A stretch of 64,000 bases of DNA from Centroberyx gerrardi (GCF_048128805.1 NC_135998.1:10836656-10900655), one strand, 5' to 3'; shown: positions 37,812 to 51,475, counted from the first letter of the stretch. The notes: a model not told the origin generated them from the letters alone. Made by a program: numbers and translations.

Positions 37812-40130
37812 GGGCTAAGGACATTTGTGTTCCTGGTTTTCTGCAAATTTACCAACAAATCAAATCCACTGTGGCTTCAGCCTATAGTCTTAAAGGTCTT
37901 ATCCAATCATAATAATAATGTCATAATAAAATATGACCCACATATGCCATTAGTTGGGCACTTTAATCCAAAGCTCCTCGGTGTCCTCACAGTACCCTGA
38001 GTGCACACAGTTAAAGTATGGGTGGCTCCAGAGGGAACTGCATCTCTAACCTTAGCAGTATTAGACCCATGCTCTTCCCATTGAGCTATGCAAAAACACA
38101 GTCTTAATTTAGCTCTCGGGCTTATTGAGCCTGTGATATAAGTAGCTAGCTACTTGTTGAAAGTCACGTCAGCAAAGTATTAAAATGAGTATTTAATGGC
38201 GGTGAAGTTCTTATAGCAGGTTCAGAGGGATTCCCTGTATCCCATAGCATTCAATCTATAATAATAGCCCCATTGCTAGGCATTATCCCATTATAACTGT
38301 TTATAACAACATTTTAGCATGGGCACACACACAGACAGGACATGTAACCGAGGCGGAGCCAAATACCCACAACATGACTTTTTAGTAGCTATCGTGGTTT
38401 CAACATGGATATTTTCTGTTTTTCAACATTAGCACAGGCAGAAAGGAAGGGGAGACAGAGTCAAAACAGATACACAGGAATGTCCTCTAGCATGCTAGGT
38501 TAGCAGTTTTAACAACAACACCAGCTCTCTCGTGGCGAATACGAACAAAATGCCGTTTCAGAGCAAAACATATTACTTCAGATAATGACACTCGGCACAT
38601 CCATGCCTTCGTGATATAAAATAACCAACCTGGTAGCTGGAAAGACTTCTTGAGACTTGGGAATAAAGAAAACCTGTTTAAAAACAATGAAACAGGACCA
38701 GTTGAGCAGCTGTGACGTCTGAAACTACGGAAACTCAGATGGACCAAAAGTGTTCGCGTTGCTCGTTGTTCGCTGGTTTGCTGGTTGGCTGGCTGGTTTA
38801 TATTTTCTTAATGCTGTGACTAACATCACCATTGATCTCTACATACTTCAGTGCAGACATTGGAGCCTGGTGTTGTGTTCATTGCAAATGTAACAAAGAC
38901 AAAACAAAGAGAAGAAACAGCAACAAAAAGTACATTTTCAGATATGGGAAATGGGCTGAAATCAGGAACACCTGTTTTACTCTATAGGGTATGCCAACTG
39001 TCCTTGGACACACAGTCGCAACAAACTTTACTGCATTATAATATAGGCCTATTTACAACTTATAGCCTAGAAAAACAACGGAAGTTTGCAGTCTGTTAGT
39101 AATAGGCTGCTTAAATGTCAGATGGCTGTTAAAACTACAGTAGCCTAACTTGAGTAGGTGTAACTAGTTGGATTCCCCCTCTGCTAACTACAAGTTTAGG
39201 CGAGAAGCAACGATGTCTACAAGACTGGTGAGCTATAAGGACACTTAGGCTACAATATGTAGGCCTATTTCATTACTTACTTATTACATAACCGTTCAAT
39301 TCATTGCATACATCTTCAAGAGGTGTCTTGTAAAGGAAAGGCTTGTTTTAGAAGCTATGTGGGTGAGCCACGTATTTATGAAGTCCCGATATCAATCCCT
39401 AAGGTTTCAATAAATAATCACATTATAGTGTTACGAGAGCTATAGACGCCAGGTGGCAGTAGCCTATCATACCTGTCGCCCACTGCGCTGACCGTGGTGC
39501 TGAACAGAAGATACATTCAACATGAAGTTTGTTCGTTTTGATTTGGAGTAAATAACTAACTGCTGAAATGGTAAGATTGGTCTTACTGATTTCTACTATT
39601 TTTTGTTTTTTTATTTGCAACAGAACACATTATGGAGTAGGCTATTAGCTCTACACTTCACTGCAAAAAAGTCAATCTCAACAAGTCATATTCAGTCTTA
39701 AAACCAACAACTGAAAATGGCCAGTGGCATAGTTCCATTTGTTTCCAATGCAGAATCATTTGTTACAGGGATTTTCTAGAAACAAGTGTCAACATTTTGG
39801 GAAAACCATGCACACCATACTAACATAAAGACAATGACACTTGATCAGAGAAAGTTCTCGAAAAAAGTTGATTTGCATTAGAAACAGATGCAATTACCTC
39901 ACCACACTGGCAGATTTTTGTCACTTGTTGCAAGAAAAATACGATTTTCAGACTGCAATTAATGACTTGTATGGAATAAAATAAATATATGTAAAAAAAT
40001 ATATATAGGCTAGGAAATTACTGCAAGTTTTTATATGACTGACTGTCGGCTATACGACTCTCTCAGCTATATCTTCACCGTGTGAGCTGCCGACTGATCG
40101 CGCACACGGACAGAAAGAGCCAAAACTCCG
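37812..40130. other. Divergent intergenic region between rnf180 and htr1a
   Basis: About 2.3 kb with no recognised coding exon. It should hold the rnf180 promoter and any 5' UTR exon on the minus strand and htr1a control elements on the plus strand. No unambiguous motifs were found before the TATA region. Confidence 0.4.
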
Positions 40131-40148
40131 TTACATCCTCACAGCCAA

Positions 40149-40180
40149 GTGACGCATTTTCCATCACCAGTATAAATATA
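40149..40180 (+). promoter_or_regulatory. htr1a core promoter: CRE-like site and TATA box
   Basis: GTGACGCA at 40149-40156 is a CRE/AP-1-like half site. TATAAATATA at 40171-40180 is a good TATA box, about 175 nt before the start codon, so transcription could start near 40200. Confidence 0.55.
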
Positions 40181-40353
40181 CAGCATCATTCTTCGTCACC
40201 GACCGAGACACGGAGTTAAGCTACTCTCTGCTGCTCGAGTGGCACAGCGCATCTCCCACAGTCCGCTATGCGCTCTTCAAGGTTTGGCGGTGTGTTGCGC
40301 ACCGGGCTCCTACCAAGTAACTGAAGGTCTCCAAACACTTCGAGTTTACCGAC

Positions 40354-41604
40354 ATGGAGGGAACAAACAACACGACAGCTGCCTGGTCTCAGTTTGACAA
40401 CCTTTCCAACAAAACTCCAAAAGCTGCAGAGGAGGAGGTGAAACTGAGTTATCAAATAGTCACATCCTTCCTCCTTGCCACACTCATCCTGTGTGCCATA
40501 TTTGGGAACGCGTGCGTCGTCGCAGCCATAGCTTTGGAGAGGACTCTCCAGAATGTGGCCAACTACCTGATCGGCTCTCTAGCTGTCACTGACCTGATGG
40601 TGTCGGTGCTGGTACTGCCCATGGCGGCGCTTTACCAAGTCTTAAACCGGTGGACTCTCGGACAAATTCCGTGCGACATCTTCATTTCTCTGGACGTGTT
40701 GTGCTGCACATCGTCCATCCTGCACCTGTGCGCTATCGCTCTGGACAGATACTGGGCAATAACCGAGCCAATAGACTACATGAAGAAAAGGACCCCGAGA
40801 AGAGCTGCGGTCCTCATCAGTGTCACTTGGCTCGTCGGCTTCTCCATCTCAGTTCCACCCATGCTGATCATGCGCTCCCAGCCCAGCAGCATGGCAAAGG
40901 ACAGGGCAAACCCCAAGCAATGTAAGATAAATCAAGACCCCTGGTACACAATATACTCCACGTTCGGTGCCTTCTACATCCCGTTGATTCTGATGCTCGT
41001 TTTATATGGGCGGATATTCAAAGCTGCCAGGTTCCGGATCAGGAGAACAGTGCGTAAAACGGAGAAAAAGAAGGTGTCCGACTCTTGCTTGGCTCTGTCC
41101 CCCGCCCTGTTTCACAAAAAGACCACCGGAGACGCGGGTAAAAGTTGGAAAAGGAGCGTGGAGCCCAAGCCGCTGCCGAGCGTAAACGGTGCGGTGAAAC
41201 ACGCAGAGGACGGCGAGTCTCTGGAAATAATAGAAGTTCACAGTAACTCGAAAAACAACCTGCCGCTGCCTAACACACCGAACTCCGTCCCGCTCTTTGA
41301 GAGCAGACACGAGAAGGCAACCGAGGCGAAGAGAAAGATTGCTCTGGCACGGGAGCGCAAAACGGTGAAGACACTGGGCATCATTATGGGCACCTTCATA
41401 TTCTGCTGGCTGCCCTTCTTTATCGTCGCCCTGGTGATGCCCTTTTGCCAGGAGTCCTGCTACATGCCCCGGTGGCTCGAGGATGTCATTAACTGGCTGG
41501 GCTACTCCAACTCCTTACTGAATCCCATCATTTACGCATACTTCAACAAAGACTTCCAAAGCGCTTTCAAGAAAATAATCAAGTGTCATTTCTGCAGACC
41601 GTGA
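40354..41604 (+). CDS. htr1a: 5-hydroxytryptamine receptor 1A
   Basis: Serotonin receptor of the class A GPCR family, Gi/o-coupled, on neuronal plasma membrane. The single intronless frame gives 416 residues; human has 422. N5, N6 and N16 are N-glycosylation sequons in the short N terminus. TM1 is about 35-60; D80 is the sodium-site aspartate of TM2; D114 in ISLDVLCC is the amine-binding aspartate of TM3; DRY is at 131-133. TM5 is followed by a long basic third loop (about 220-340). TM6 has FCWLPFF and TM7 [12 protein letters not shown], with a short Cys-containing tail ending HFCRP. The Kozak context GACATGG is strong. All key motifs are intact. It is divergent from rnf180, as in human. Fish often keep two copies (htr1aa and htr1ab), and which this is cannot be told. 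Confidence 0.97.
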   Translation: MEGTNNTTAAWSQFDNLSNKTPKAAEEEVKLSYQIVTSFLLATLILCAIFGNACVVAAIALERTLQNVANYLIGSLAVTDLMVSVLVLPMAALYQVLNRWTLGQIPCDIFISLDVLCCTSSILHLCAIALDRYWAITEPIDYMKKRTPRRAAVLISVTWLVGFSISVPPMLIMRSQPSSMAKDRANPKQCKINQDPWYTIYSTFGAFYIPLILMLVLYGRIFKAARFRIRRTVRKTEKKKVSDSCLALSPALFHKKTTGDAGKSWKRSVEPKPLPSVNGAVKHAEDGESLEIIEVHSNSKNNLPLPNTPNSVPLFESRHEKATEAKRKIALARERKTVKTLGIIMGTFIFCWLPFFIVALVMPFCQESCYMPRWLEDVINWLGYSNSLLNPIIYAYFNKDFQSAFKKIIKCHFCRP

Positions 41605-41975
41605 GCACACAAATAATTTAACCTTTGCGGTGTGGTGCGGACTTTCATCTTAGACTCTCATGTTTACCCATTTCCCCCCAAGGGGATCACTGAAGTTTCA
41701 TCTAATGATATGCATTTCAATTTGAAAGAGGGCATAAATGCCAGCACAGTCCTAAATCAATATAAAACTGGCAGAAATAGATTGTTTTGAGTAAAGAATG
41801 ATGCTTAATTGTAAGGAGGGCTATCATAATTATTATTGTTGATCATCACCATCGTTATCAGTATTAAAATATTCCCAGAGATGTTTGTATGCATAGATAA
41901 AGCTGTGATCGTTGGATTGAAGATCCATGTTCCTTATCCTGCTCTGTAATGTTCAATAAATCATGTCTTTTTCTG
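41605..41975 (+). other. htr1a 3' UTR with polyadenylation signal
   Basis: About 350 nt of AT-rich sequence ending in AATAAA at 41955-41960, the likely polyadenylation signal. Confidence 0.6.
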
Positions 41976-42111
41976 AAGTCATGTATTTACATTTTGTACA
42001 GGTTCATGGATAGCGTTTAGATTCAACATCATCAAACCAAATCTATCAATCAAAGTGACAAGAATAAGAACGCGAGTGATCTATAAATTAGTGTTTGTTT
42101 TAAATGGAAAT

Positions 42112-42143
42112 ATCTCTCTCTCTCTCTCTCTCTCGCTCTTTCC

Positions 42144-42197
<54 letters not shown>

Positions 42198-42212
42198 ATG
42201 CGTGCGTTTGTG
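42112..42212. repeat. (CT)n and (TG)n microsatellites
   Basis: CT tract at 42113-42134 followed by TG tract at 42148-42195, just downstream of htr1a. Confidence 0.95.
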
Positions 42213-42415
42213 TGCGTACGTGTGTTCCTATCCTGTGGCTAACTTGAAAATACGCTTTAAAACTGTTTAGTGTATGTGAAAACTAGAAAATTAGGAAGGA
42301 TCCAAATGAGTAGTATCCAAACAAGCCCATGGCACCACGGCATGACGCTGGAGGTCTGATTATACCTTGAGACTGAAATATGCCATGAACAAAGGGCCTC
42401 CCACAACATCCACTA

Positions 42416-42490
42416 CTGCAGTGCCTTTGAGCAAGGCACACAAGGCACTCACAGTTGCACCAGTGGAGCTGCTCATTGGCCATCAGTATA
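42416..42490. repeat. Dispersed GAGCAAGGCAC repeat
   Basis: GTGCCTTTGAGCAAGGCACA followed by degenerate sequence resembles a widespread teleost repeat. A related piece with AAGACACTGAACCCCCAAAC lies at 42985-43045. Confidence 0.45.
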
Positions 42491-43255
42491 AGACTGTGAT
42501 TGTGTTGGGTATAGATCCCAGGTGTGGATTTGTCTGTCTGTATGGATGTGAAGCAGAAGATGACGCATGCCCAGTAATCCTTCTTATACTAAATAAAGGT
42601 TATTAAAAAAAGAAAACAAAAGAAGAGGAAACAAAGTAAAGCAAAAAAAAAAAGTAATCTAAGAAAATGTAGGCTAAGTAAAGCCAGTTTTATTCATTAA
42701 CCAGAAATCATCTTCCCTTGTAGGAAATACATAATTAAGTAGGAAAAGTTACAGGTTGGAGAAGTTTTCAATGCCTCAAACAAAACTCTACATGCAGTGA
42801 ATTTAAATTAGTTACAGTGGGACTTAAATTCTTGTAATACATAAATTACGTATATAACTTTCCCCCCATTAAAGCATTCTGTCAAGGTCTAGAAGGACCA
42901 GAGAGACCGTCCGGTCTCCTCAACGTCACAGCGTTTGATTCCCTACAACAGAAAATGTGTCATTCTTGTCAAAGTGTCTTCTAATAAGACACTGAACCCC
43001 CAAACTGCTCCCGGGTTTATTGCCCCGAGCTGTGCCTGCTCTCTGATCCTCTGATAAAATGCATACTTGGATGTGTATCTCAGGAGTATTATATGTGCAA
43101 AAAAAAAAAATCCTTATTACAGTGTGTGTAATATGATTGTTAAAATGAATTTCATCATTCCTGGGTTGACACTGACATGGAGCGGGAATAATATTAAGAA
43201 ACTTTATTGTCACGTTTAGGGTGAGATGGGGACAGTCACGGCAAAGAGTGCATAG

Positions 43256-43257
<2 letters not shown>

Positions 43258-43301
<44 letters not shown>

Positions 43302-43550
43302 TAGACAAAAAGACAGAAATAGCCTATAGACATACACACGCACACAAAAAAGTCAGACAAAAACAAAATATACATATATATACTTTATTTTTATCATTAC
43401 TAAAAACACAGTTCTATTTATTGTTTCACTGTAGTTTCACTCACTCCTTCACTTACTCACTCCAAAATCTAAACATACACACACACTCACACACACACAC
43501 ACACACACACGCACACACACACGCACACACACATGCACACACACACGCAG
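43258..43550. repeat. (TG)n and (CA)n microsatellites
   Basis: TG tract at 43258-43300 and an interrupted CA tract at 43475-43549. Between them is AT-rich DNA with nothing recognisable. Confidence 0.95.
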
Positions 43551-44061
43551 TCTTGAAAAGGGACCTGTTAAAGTGGTCAGGGTGCCTCATGTAGCATCTC
43601 GCTCGTCTGTTCCTCCGTCACTCGGAGCCTCACAACACGAGTCCATCTAAAAGGCCCTGAATGGAGCACACAGATGGATGCTGGAGAGCTGGTCGCCATA
43701 GCGACATATGGGGGATGCAAACTCTGGGGGCCTAAGGGCAATTACCTGATCAAAGGCCTGCTGCAATACAGGAATACAGAAGGGCGTATCGTGAGGGGCC
43801 CACAGCTGGCAGCCGGTACACACAAGCATATGCATTTATATTTTGGCCATTTAGCTCACAGTGTGACACACAGTGACTTACAGTAATCACAACAGAGGAA
43901 CAGGCTGAAAACACTAGAGACCCCTACAACAACCACACCTCAGTCCCATGAACTTTTGTTTTCAGAGTTGGTTTAGGTTTAGGTTTAGGTGTGATGATTT
44001 TTTTTTTGTTGTTGTTTTTTTTGTTTTGTTTGGTTTTGTTTTTGCTGTGATTATGTGCAAA

Positions 44062-44143
44062 CTAAACTAAACTAAACTAAACTAAACTAAACTAAACTAA
44101 ACTAAAACTAAAACTAAAACTAAACTAAAATAAACTAAACTTT
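44062..44143. repeat. (AAACT)n pentanucleotide tract
   Basis: About 12 perfect AAACT units followed by variants with an extra A. Confidence 0.95.
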
Positions 44144-45560
44144 CTCTGGAGGGCATACATTTCCAAACAACAGCATTTAGACACAACACCAAAGGAATTT
44201 GGTATTTAGTTTAGTTGAATTGACAATTCAGATACAGTATATTTATATATATATAAAAAAAAAAAACATATGAAGAAATTGTTGAAATTGTTCCTCCAGC
44301 CCAGGCAAGATGATGACAGGCATCATAAAAAGAAAAAAGTACAATACAATTAAATTTAATTTAATGACATTTAATAATTTAATTTTTCTTCCATCCGATG
44401 GCTCCAGTATAAATAAACAAAACCTTTCCCACCATGGATTGAACCTATAGATTCAAGTTAGCTACACTTGCTCGAGTGTTGTGGCTATTTACCTCTCCCA
44501 CCTTCTCAAAGTAGTTTGCTATAATTAGGGGCTCTACCATTTATGATGCATTTATGGACCATATTAAGGTGAGCTATTGAATAAAGCGAATAAGCAAATT
44601 TGACCTTGGACCTTGATGGCACCAAGCAAGTGGATGTCCATCTCATTAACTTTAGCAAGGAGGGGCTGAGAACTGTCTGTCCACACTTCTGATAATCTGT
44701 AAATCTGTAAATCTTGTGCATGTTGGACACTGTCTCATCATGGTTCACTTAGGTTCTTTACTGCCTGGATGTAAAGCATTCACCCATAATTGTTCCCTGT
44801 ATGCCAGAGTAACTAGGCTATCTCTGCCCATGCACAGGCTTAGCCAATCATGGTACACTTTTATTTACAAGTAGGCTATATTCCTGGTTTGCCTCCATTT
44901 TACATATGTGTTTATATATCTCCTAAACTCAGAAGTTATGGAGTCTGTTGGAAGGACCTGTTCAAACTTTCTGTTTGGGTCTATCTGACTTTATTTTTAT
45001 GGGAAAATTCACTAATGAAGGGTCTGGAGATTCACTCAATTGGACAGTCTCAAAATATGTAAAATGTATAGGCTGTTTTTATTGTTTATTTACTTTAATT
45101 TTCTGTGTGTAACTGTATGAGTGTGAAGCAGTGCGCTGCTGAAAAAGAGCATGTGCACTCATTGAGCCTATCCCTGGGTAAATAAAGATCAAATAAAAAA
45201 CTAAAAAAATATCACTGAGAAATATATACATATATATATGAGAAATTGTCAAATTTCCAGTGTTATATATGTGTTTATTGTCTGTTTATTCTCTATCCAA
45301 ATGGTCTTTTTCTGTTCTATGCAGCATATTATTGTGCTGCTTTCAAGTCAAGGTAGAAAACTAAAAACACCAAATCTGTATTCATGTGGTTTCCCACAAC
45401 ATAACATATGCAACCTCAACCTCCGCCAATCCCCGAACGCCTATTCCCCTCAGACAATAATGTCAGCGGATTTGTCAGTTGTATACAATTGTCTCTTTGA
45501 CAGGAGACATTTCAAAAACAGGAGAGTCATTTTGCAGAACAATACTAAACAGTAGCTGGA
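44144..45560. other. No gene recognised
   Basis: AT-rich DNA with short open frames only; no domain, splice pattern or clear repeat family identified. Confidence 0.4.
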
Positions 45561-45589
45561 GAAAACACACGATGATGTTCTGTGTAATT

Positions 45590-45735
45590 CAATGGCTAAA
45601 GCATTGCACTGTCTGCATTAGCGGTTTGATTCCACCAGGTCACCTGAAAATGCTCAGGCCACGTCTGAAAACGCATGCAGTCACAGTACTGTAAGGCAGT
45701 CTGGGTAAAAGCATCCCTGGAATGGCATTGTTATT
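45590..45735 (+). mobile_element. tRNA-derived SINE fragment
   Basis: An A-box-like TGGCTAAAGCATT (45593-45605) and B box GGTTTGATTCC (45623-45633) at near tRNA spacing, then a tail GTCTGGGTAAAAGCATC like the dispersed GGATAAGAGCGTCTG tails. Probably a SINE and not a functional tRNA gene. Confidence 0.55.
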
Positions 45736-45739
45736 TTAG

Positions 45740-48420
45740 ATGTTTGTGTAATCTGCAGGTTTGTTGCCTGTCTCTGCATCCTCAGAGACTGGTACAGAGT
45801 GCACTTGGCTGTAAATCAGCATGCATATTGGAGGAGGTGAAGAGTGTGGATTTCATCCATACGCTCTTGAACTGTTCAGTCATGTTCCCCTGCAGAGCGG
45901 CCTGTGGCATTCTGCTGTCAGAGGCATTACGTTACGGGCTTTCAGAACCTCATGGGACCGAAAGATAGTCTACCACTGTCTTCGTGGAATTCTTCCTGGG
46001 ACTGTTGTTGGTAACGAGCTTAGAGTAATACAGCAGAACGGCAGAACAAGAGGTGCTGATGATGTTGTTAAATAAAAAGGAAACATTTTTTCTTAACATA
46101 GCAGTTCTCTATTATACATAATCAGGACTATTTATTATGTCTGGTGTCTGGGCTCTGTGACTTTTACAATTGCACTCATTATTAGTTGCTTGTAATGCTG
46201 GTGATCTCGGAAATGAAGTTTGCTCTGCAGCTGCACTGTTCTCGATAACAGTGTGAGCTAAATGCATGAAATGTAAATGAATGAAATTGTAATGTAAATA
46301 TAATGTAATAAATTAATACTTCAAAATAAAATGTTAGTGTAAACACCTCCTAGAAAACTTTAATGGAGCATTTTGCTATTGTGTTATAGCTAATACGGTA
46401 ACTGTACATTTCCCTGCAGGGTTGGAAGTCAATCCACTTTCTAGTTGAAATCTGTAGACTCCCACACACTGTCTTCACTTACAAGAATTTTATTAAATGA
46501 CACGTTTCAGTCAAGTCAGTCAATCCAGAAAGGTAATTTTCACCATAAAAAAGTTAGTCAAATCTTATTAAACAATTGTCTTATTCTAGTGTATTAATCT
46601 GTGTATTAACCTATGGGAAACATTTTGTAAGTGCATAAGAATACTGTGTATGTACTTAATGAAAATAAAACTCATACATGTGCTTAGTATATTTTTTATG
46701 AACTTTCAACACATTATAATTATCTATTTACAATATTTTTCCATTGTTCAGTACTTAGGTTAATACCTGGAACAAGGCAATAGTAATGTTAAGTGTTGCT
46801 TAAAGATATTGTATCCAATCTACAACAGCATTATCAAATATAAAGGCTTCATTATTATTATATCCACTGCAGTCTTATTTTACATTTTGAATTGAGTGAA
46901 TTGAAAATGATTTAACCCAACTTTAGTTCAAGAGTTCAAAGTTATAAGGGGATTCCACTTAATGTAAGAATTAACATCAATACTTTGCTGCGTTTGGATG
47001 AAACCTTGTATCCTCGAATAGTTAACTTTTCAAGAATGCATTTTCAGATTGTCAATCATGCATTTTTTAAAATTTTAATCTTAGATTTTGATTACATTTC
47101 ATGAAACTTATGTATTGATCTCTACTGGATTAAGTAAAATTGCATTCATGGTCACACATAAGTCTCTCTCCTGGAGTATAAACAATTAAACCAAGACTCA
47201 GATGTTGAGGTTGTGATGTCATATCAATGTACAGCATTGGGCTACTCTATTGATAATAAATGAGTGAGTGACTGATAATGTCACAGTGCCTGTTTACTTC
47301 ATCTTCATTGGATAATAATCAGTTACAGTATGGTATATTCCCATTCTTCTTTACCACACCTAATGTTAAATACTATGTTAGCTCTACCATCATTTTTCTC
47401 ACATCTCACTGGAATCTTCAACAACATTTTTCAACAGTCTCTCAAACGTTTTTGTTGCTCGGATGTGCATAATTTCCAAATGCCCTTTTCCCTTCTTCCC
47501 CCGTTCTTTTCTTTGTGCTGGATCTCCCTGCTCTGCCTTTTCTCCCTAAGTTCTCTCCCTCTGAACCCATTGTAGCAGGTGCCAGTGCTGTAATTTTGTT
47601 TGGTACAAGAAGCCACGTAAGTGGGACATCAAACAGAGGCACGTTGTTTGTTGTCTTGCTGTTTGATACCTTCTGCAGGTGCTACTGTTCTCTCCCAGTT
47701 GATTCCACTTATCTGTGATTCTGGCAGAAGAAGATAAAAGTTAACTGTACAACACTTGATCAGAGGACTCTTTGTAATTCACTCTGGATGTGTCAGCTAA
47801 ATGCGTAAACTGAGAACGTAAACGAGAAAGTATCAGGAAAGAGGATGAAAAATGCAGAGATATACAGATGTGCATATTTTCTAATCTTATTCATCTTATT
47901 CTGCTCATTTAAGCAATAGATAAGCCCTCTAAATTGAAGGATTTAATCAACTTTAATAGAATGTTATTCTCAAGTGCCTTGTTATTAACTTCAATTTAGG
48001 GACAAAACTGCATTAACATGTGAGAGAGATGCTTCTTCATAGCAGAAAAAGAAGTGTGCATTTTCTCATATATATATATTTTTAACCAATAGATGCTAGA
48101 GACTTTAATGTATGTCATCTCAAGTGGCTGGAAGCATGTTCTTTCAGATGTTATTCATGTATTTTGTTAACGAGATACTACTTTGAAGTATTTCACAAGT
48201 GTTAATATCAGGTGGCTTATTATTTTGGTTAAGATTGGAGAAATGCAAAGAAGGATAGAAATGCAGACAGCAGGCCCGTGCACAGACTTCTAAAGGGGCA
48301 GGTGCTCAAATGGGAAAAAAGGGCACCTCCCCCCCAACCACCAACTACCATTGAGTACATTGAAAGGATGACATTAATTAGCCTACATAAGTCAGCTGGA
48401 AGAAATAAATAATTGCTGAA
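45740..48420. other. No gene recognised
   Basis: Gene-poor DNA with SINE-tail-like traces at 46250 and 47770. No coding segment could be supported. Confidence 0.4.
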
Positions 48421-48424
48421 TCTT

Positions 48425-49260
48425 AAGGGCATACTGTAGGATTTTGCCGGTTGTGGCTTGTAAACACAACTTTCAAAGTTGACCCCTCCTCCCTAAGTTC
48501 AACAAGATGTGAAGTGCAAGGCTCCTGAACGTGGTTGCCAGAATGGTAAAAAAACTGAAAAAGTACAAAAAAAAGTACAGCAAGGCGAAACACCAACAGA
48601 CAAGGCTCGTTCCAAAAAGAGAGTGAATCTGGGGTTGGCTTTCACCCGTTGGCGAGTATTGAAGGAGAGGATGAAAAGCGACGCAGAGTTGCCCTGCATG
48701 TTTTCTGTTGGACAGGTGCCTGTTAGCTTAGCTAGCTATATCAAATTGCTCTTCGGGGATTAATAAAGTTATATTGTATTGTATTGTATTGTATTGTATT
48801 GCATTGTATTGTATATCAGCTTTTCTACTACAAAGAAGCTACGCTAACAATGGTAGCTAGCTGACAGCTAACTACACACACTAGCTCTGACCAGAACTCC
48901 AGTTACTCTGTATCAGAGTTCAGGACCGCCACCCCAGCCATCGTGGCTTTTAGATATAAAACGATTCAGCAGTGGTTTTGATTGCAGGCAGACACACCCA
49001 CTGCCTAAAGGTTGATGCCCAGAAACATTCAGAAAACATTCAGAAATAAGAAAATGAAGGCAGACTTTCTGCAGACACAGATGTTGCCGGCTGTACAAGT
49101 AGGTTAGCATTACCTGTAACCAATATGTCTGTTTCTCTGGCTGACCCGTCATCTTTTTTCAAAGATGACAACAAAAGAATTACAAGGGTTGAAGATTACT
49201 ACAACTCCGGTCATGCAGGTAACAGCAAAGGTTTTGCGTGGACAGTAACTCGAAAAACAG
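48425..49260. repeat. Composite repeat with an (ATTGT)n LINE tail
   Basis: GGGGATTAATAAAGTTATAT followed by an (ATTGT)n tract at 48771-48813 is a typical fish LINE 3' end on the plus strand. It is embedded in other unclassified repeat-like DNA rich in TAGCTAGC words. Confidence 0.5.
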
Positions 49261-49763
49261 CCCTGTGTGTGTAAATTACAAAAAATAATATGATAAGCTA
49301 TTGTTTTTTTTCAAATGCAAAGAAACATACAAATGTCATATAGTGGGGGGTAAAACCCCATTCACTTGTCCCATGCACCATCTATTTTTTGATTTTTTGA
49401 AGTCTTAAAATTACTAACAAATGTGAAGTTATTTGTTGGCAATCAACTTCCAAGCTTCCTCAAACAGAGTTATTAAAGAAGGATACAGCCTATGAATGCA
49501 TGACATTTTCTGTCTCCCACTTAAATCCAACAGTCTGAACCCTTTAAGACACATGTAAACATTTCCTCCATGAGACTAAATCCTCGCAGGACTAACTGGC
49601 CTATGAAGAAAAAAAACCGAACATCCAAATCAAAGTTCTCTGTAATACTTGATTACATATGACTCATTCGAAAGGTTTCGTTTTTATTTAGAAACTCAAT
49701 ATCTCATCAATGATTTGTGTGGCAGGGTGGCCTTTTGGTAAGAAAGACCATTGTCTAAGTAGA

Positions 49764-49776
49764 AGAAAGAAAGAAA

Positions 49777-49810
<34 letters not shown>
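49764..49810. repeat. (GAAA)n microsatellite
   Basis: GAAA tetramers, about 11 units, followed by GATA. Confidence 0.9.
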
Positions 49811-49815
<5 letters not shown>

Positions 49816-50074
49816 AATAATTATGACTTAAATAATTATAACTCAACTAAGGAATATCAAATAATCAAAGAGAGAAAGAGTTCTGTGGAGAAGTGAAATG
49901 AGTCTCCTGCCTCGGAAAGATTGAGTTGAGTGAGACATTTGTCGCAAACTTGAGGACTTAAGACTTGACTCGGTTTTAAGACTTTGATTTTGGACCGTAT
50001 GACATCAAAGACTTGTTTTGACAGTCTCCCCTTACCTGACAGATCAAAAACCTGTGCAGATCTTCAACTGTTCT

Positions 50075-50240
50075 TGTCAAATCAAGTCAAATTTATTTAT
50101 ACAGCCCTTCATCACAAGCCTGTCTCAAAGAACTTTACAGAGAATGAGCCTACTGAGATCTAACTAACCAACAATCAATCACAAAACAAAATTATGCAAT
50201 GCAGTGTACAAACAAAATCGTTTCCAGTTCCAGTTCCAAA
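50075..50240. repeat. Dispersed fish repeat with TTTATTTATACAGCCC
   Basis: AAATCAAGTCAAATTTATTT, TATACAGCCCTTCATCACAA and TCAAAGAACTTTACAGAGAA resemble a widespread teleost repeat (TTTATTTATATAGCAC...AAAGTGCTTTACA). Classification is from memory. Confidence 0.45.
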
Positions 50241-51311
50241 GCCATCAGCAGCCAATCAGAAAATAGCACAAATGGAGATTGCCTAAATCTCTAGGATGTC
50301 TTCTAAACGCCACCTTGCTGCAGACAGTTAAGTTGTGGCAATTAGAAGATGCCGCTCCCGAAGAAAATTAGCTTGCATAAAGAAAGTTAAACTTAGACAC
50401 TATGTAAGCTAAGTAAGGAGTTTACATGTAAACTATGCCCCCCACAGCCCAGGCGATGAAAAATTAGGGGAAACATCAGAATATGTTGTATGCAATGTGT
50501 GACAAACACAGCCTTCATTAATTGAACAAAAATATGTATTCCTCATACTTTACAATTTGAAAACACAATATTTCCTGGGCCTCACGCTAATAGAGGAACG
50601 TATGCTCACATGATTGATGCTCATTTATGAGTTTATGAGTTTATGCTCATTTCACAAATTTGTATGAGACTGTGTTGACTGTCTCATGTATTGAAAACAG
50701 ATGTGTTTGCAATTTTGACATAAAGATTGGTGTGAGGCTTTGTGTATGAGAAGGCCAGGAAAAATATTCATGTTTACTCAGCCACAAACTTGTAGCTCAT
50801 AGGTCCAATGCATGGTGACGCAGACATACAGCACGGATTTGCATTAGGCTAGTGGTAAGTAGCTTTCACAACCTGATCTCACACAGATACGTGAAATGAA
50901 CACAACTTGTTAACTCCAAATTACATGTTGGTAGTGTTAGAATTCCATGTCCCCAGCATTAAATGTGAAGGTGAATGTGCACCTAGCCTCATGTTATTTA
51001 TTATCTCACCTGTAACATGAATATGGTGTTCATTGATTAGCCTTCTATAATATGAAAATAGTAGGAAAGGGTTAGTTAGGGTTATTTTCTCATGCAGCCC
51101 TTGCTCAAATTTCTTGGGGTCGAAGCTTAAAACAGAATCAAAACATCAATGCTGCCATGCAAGCGACATCTGGCTGATTTAGACATGTTTTGTCCTCCAA
51201 CTAAAGTTTTATTAATTTATTTATTTATTTATTGAAGATGTTCCAATTTAGTCTCTAAGCTCTGGAAAAGTTCATCACCATGGTAACGCAGATCCTCACA
51301 TAAATCATTAC

Positions 51312-51314
<3 letters not shown>

Positions 51315-51351
<37 letters not shown>

Positions 51352-51475
51352 ACATGCATGTTTGTATGTAGCTTAAAAGTTGTTTCCCAAGATGCTCTCT
51401 GAAAGTTCTCAAAGGATCTGACTTGTGTGTGAGTGTGAGTGTGTGTGTGTGTGTGTGTGTAGTGTATGGCTATGT
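51315..51475. repeat. Two (TG)n microsatellites
   Basis: TG tracts at about 51313-51349 and 51424-51461 in gene-poor DNA. Confidence 0.9.

Noticed and set aside
41002-41310. Antisense frame inside htr1a
   Set aside because: It is the shadow of a real receptor gene and has no independent evidence.
45590-45660. Functional tRNA gene
   Set aside because: A and B boxes are imperfect, no cloverleaf with an anticodon stem is evident and it continues into a SINE-type tail.
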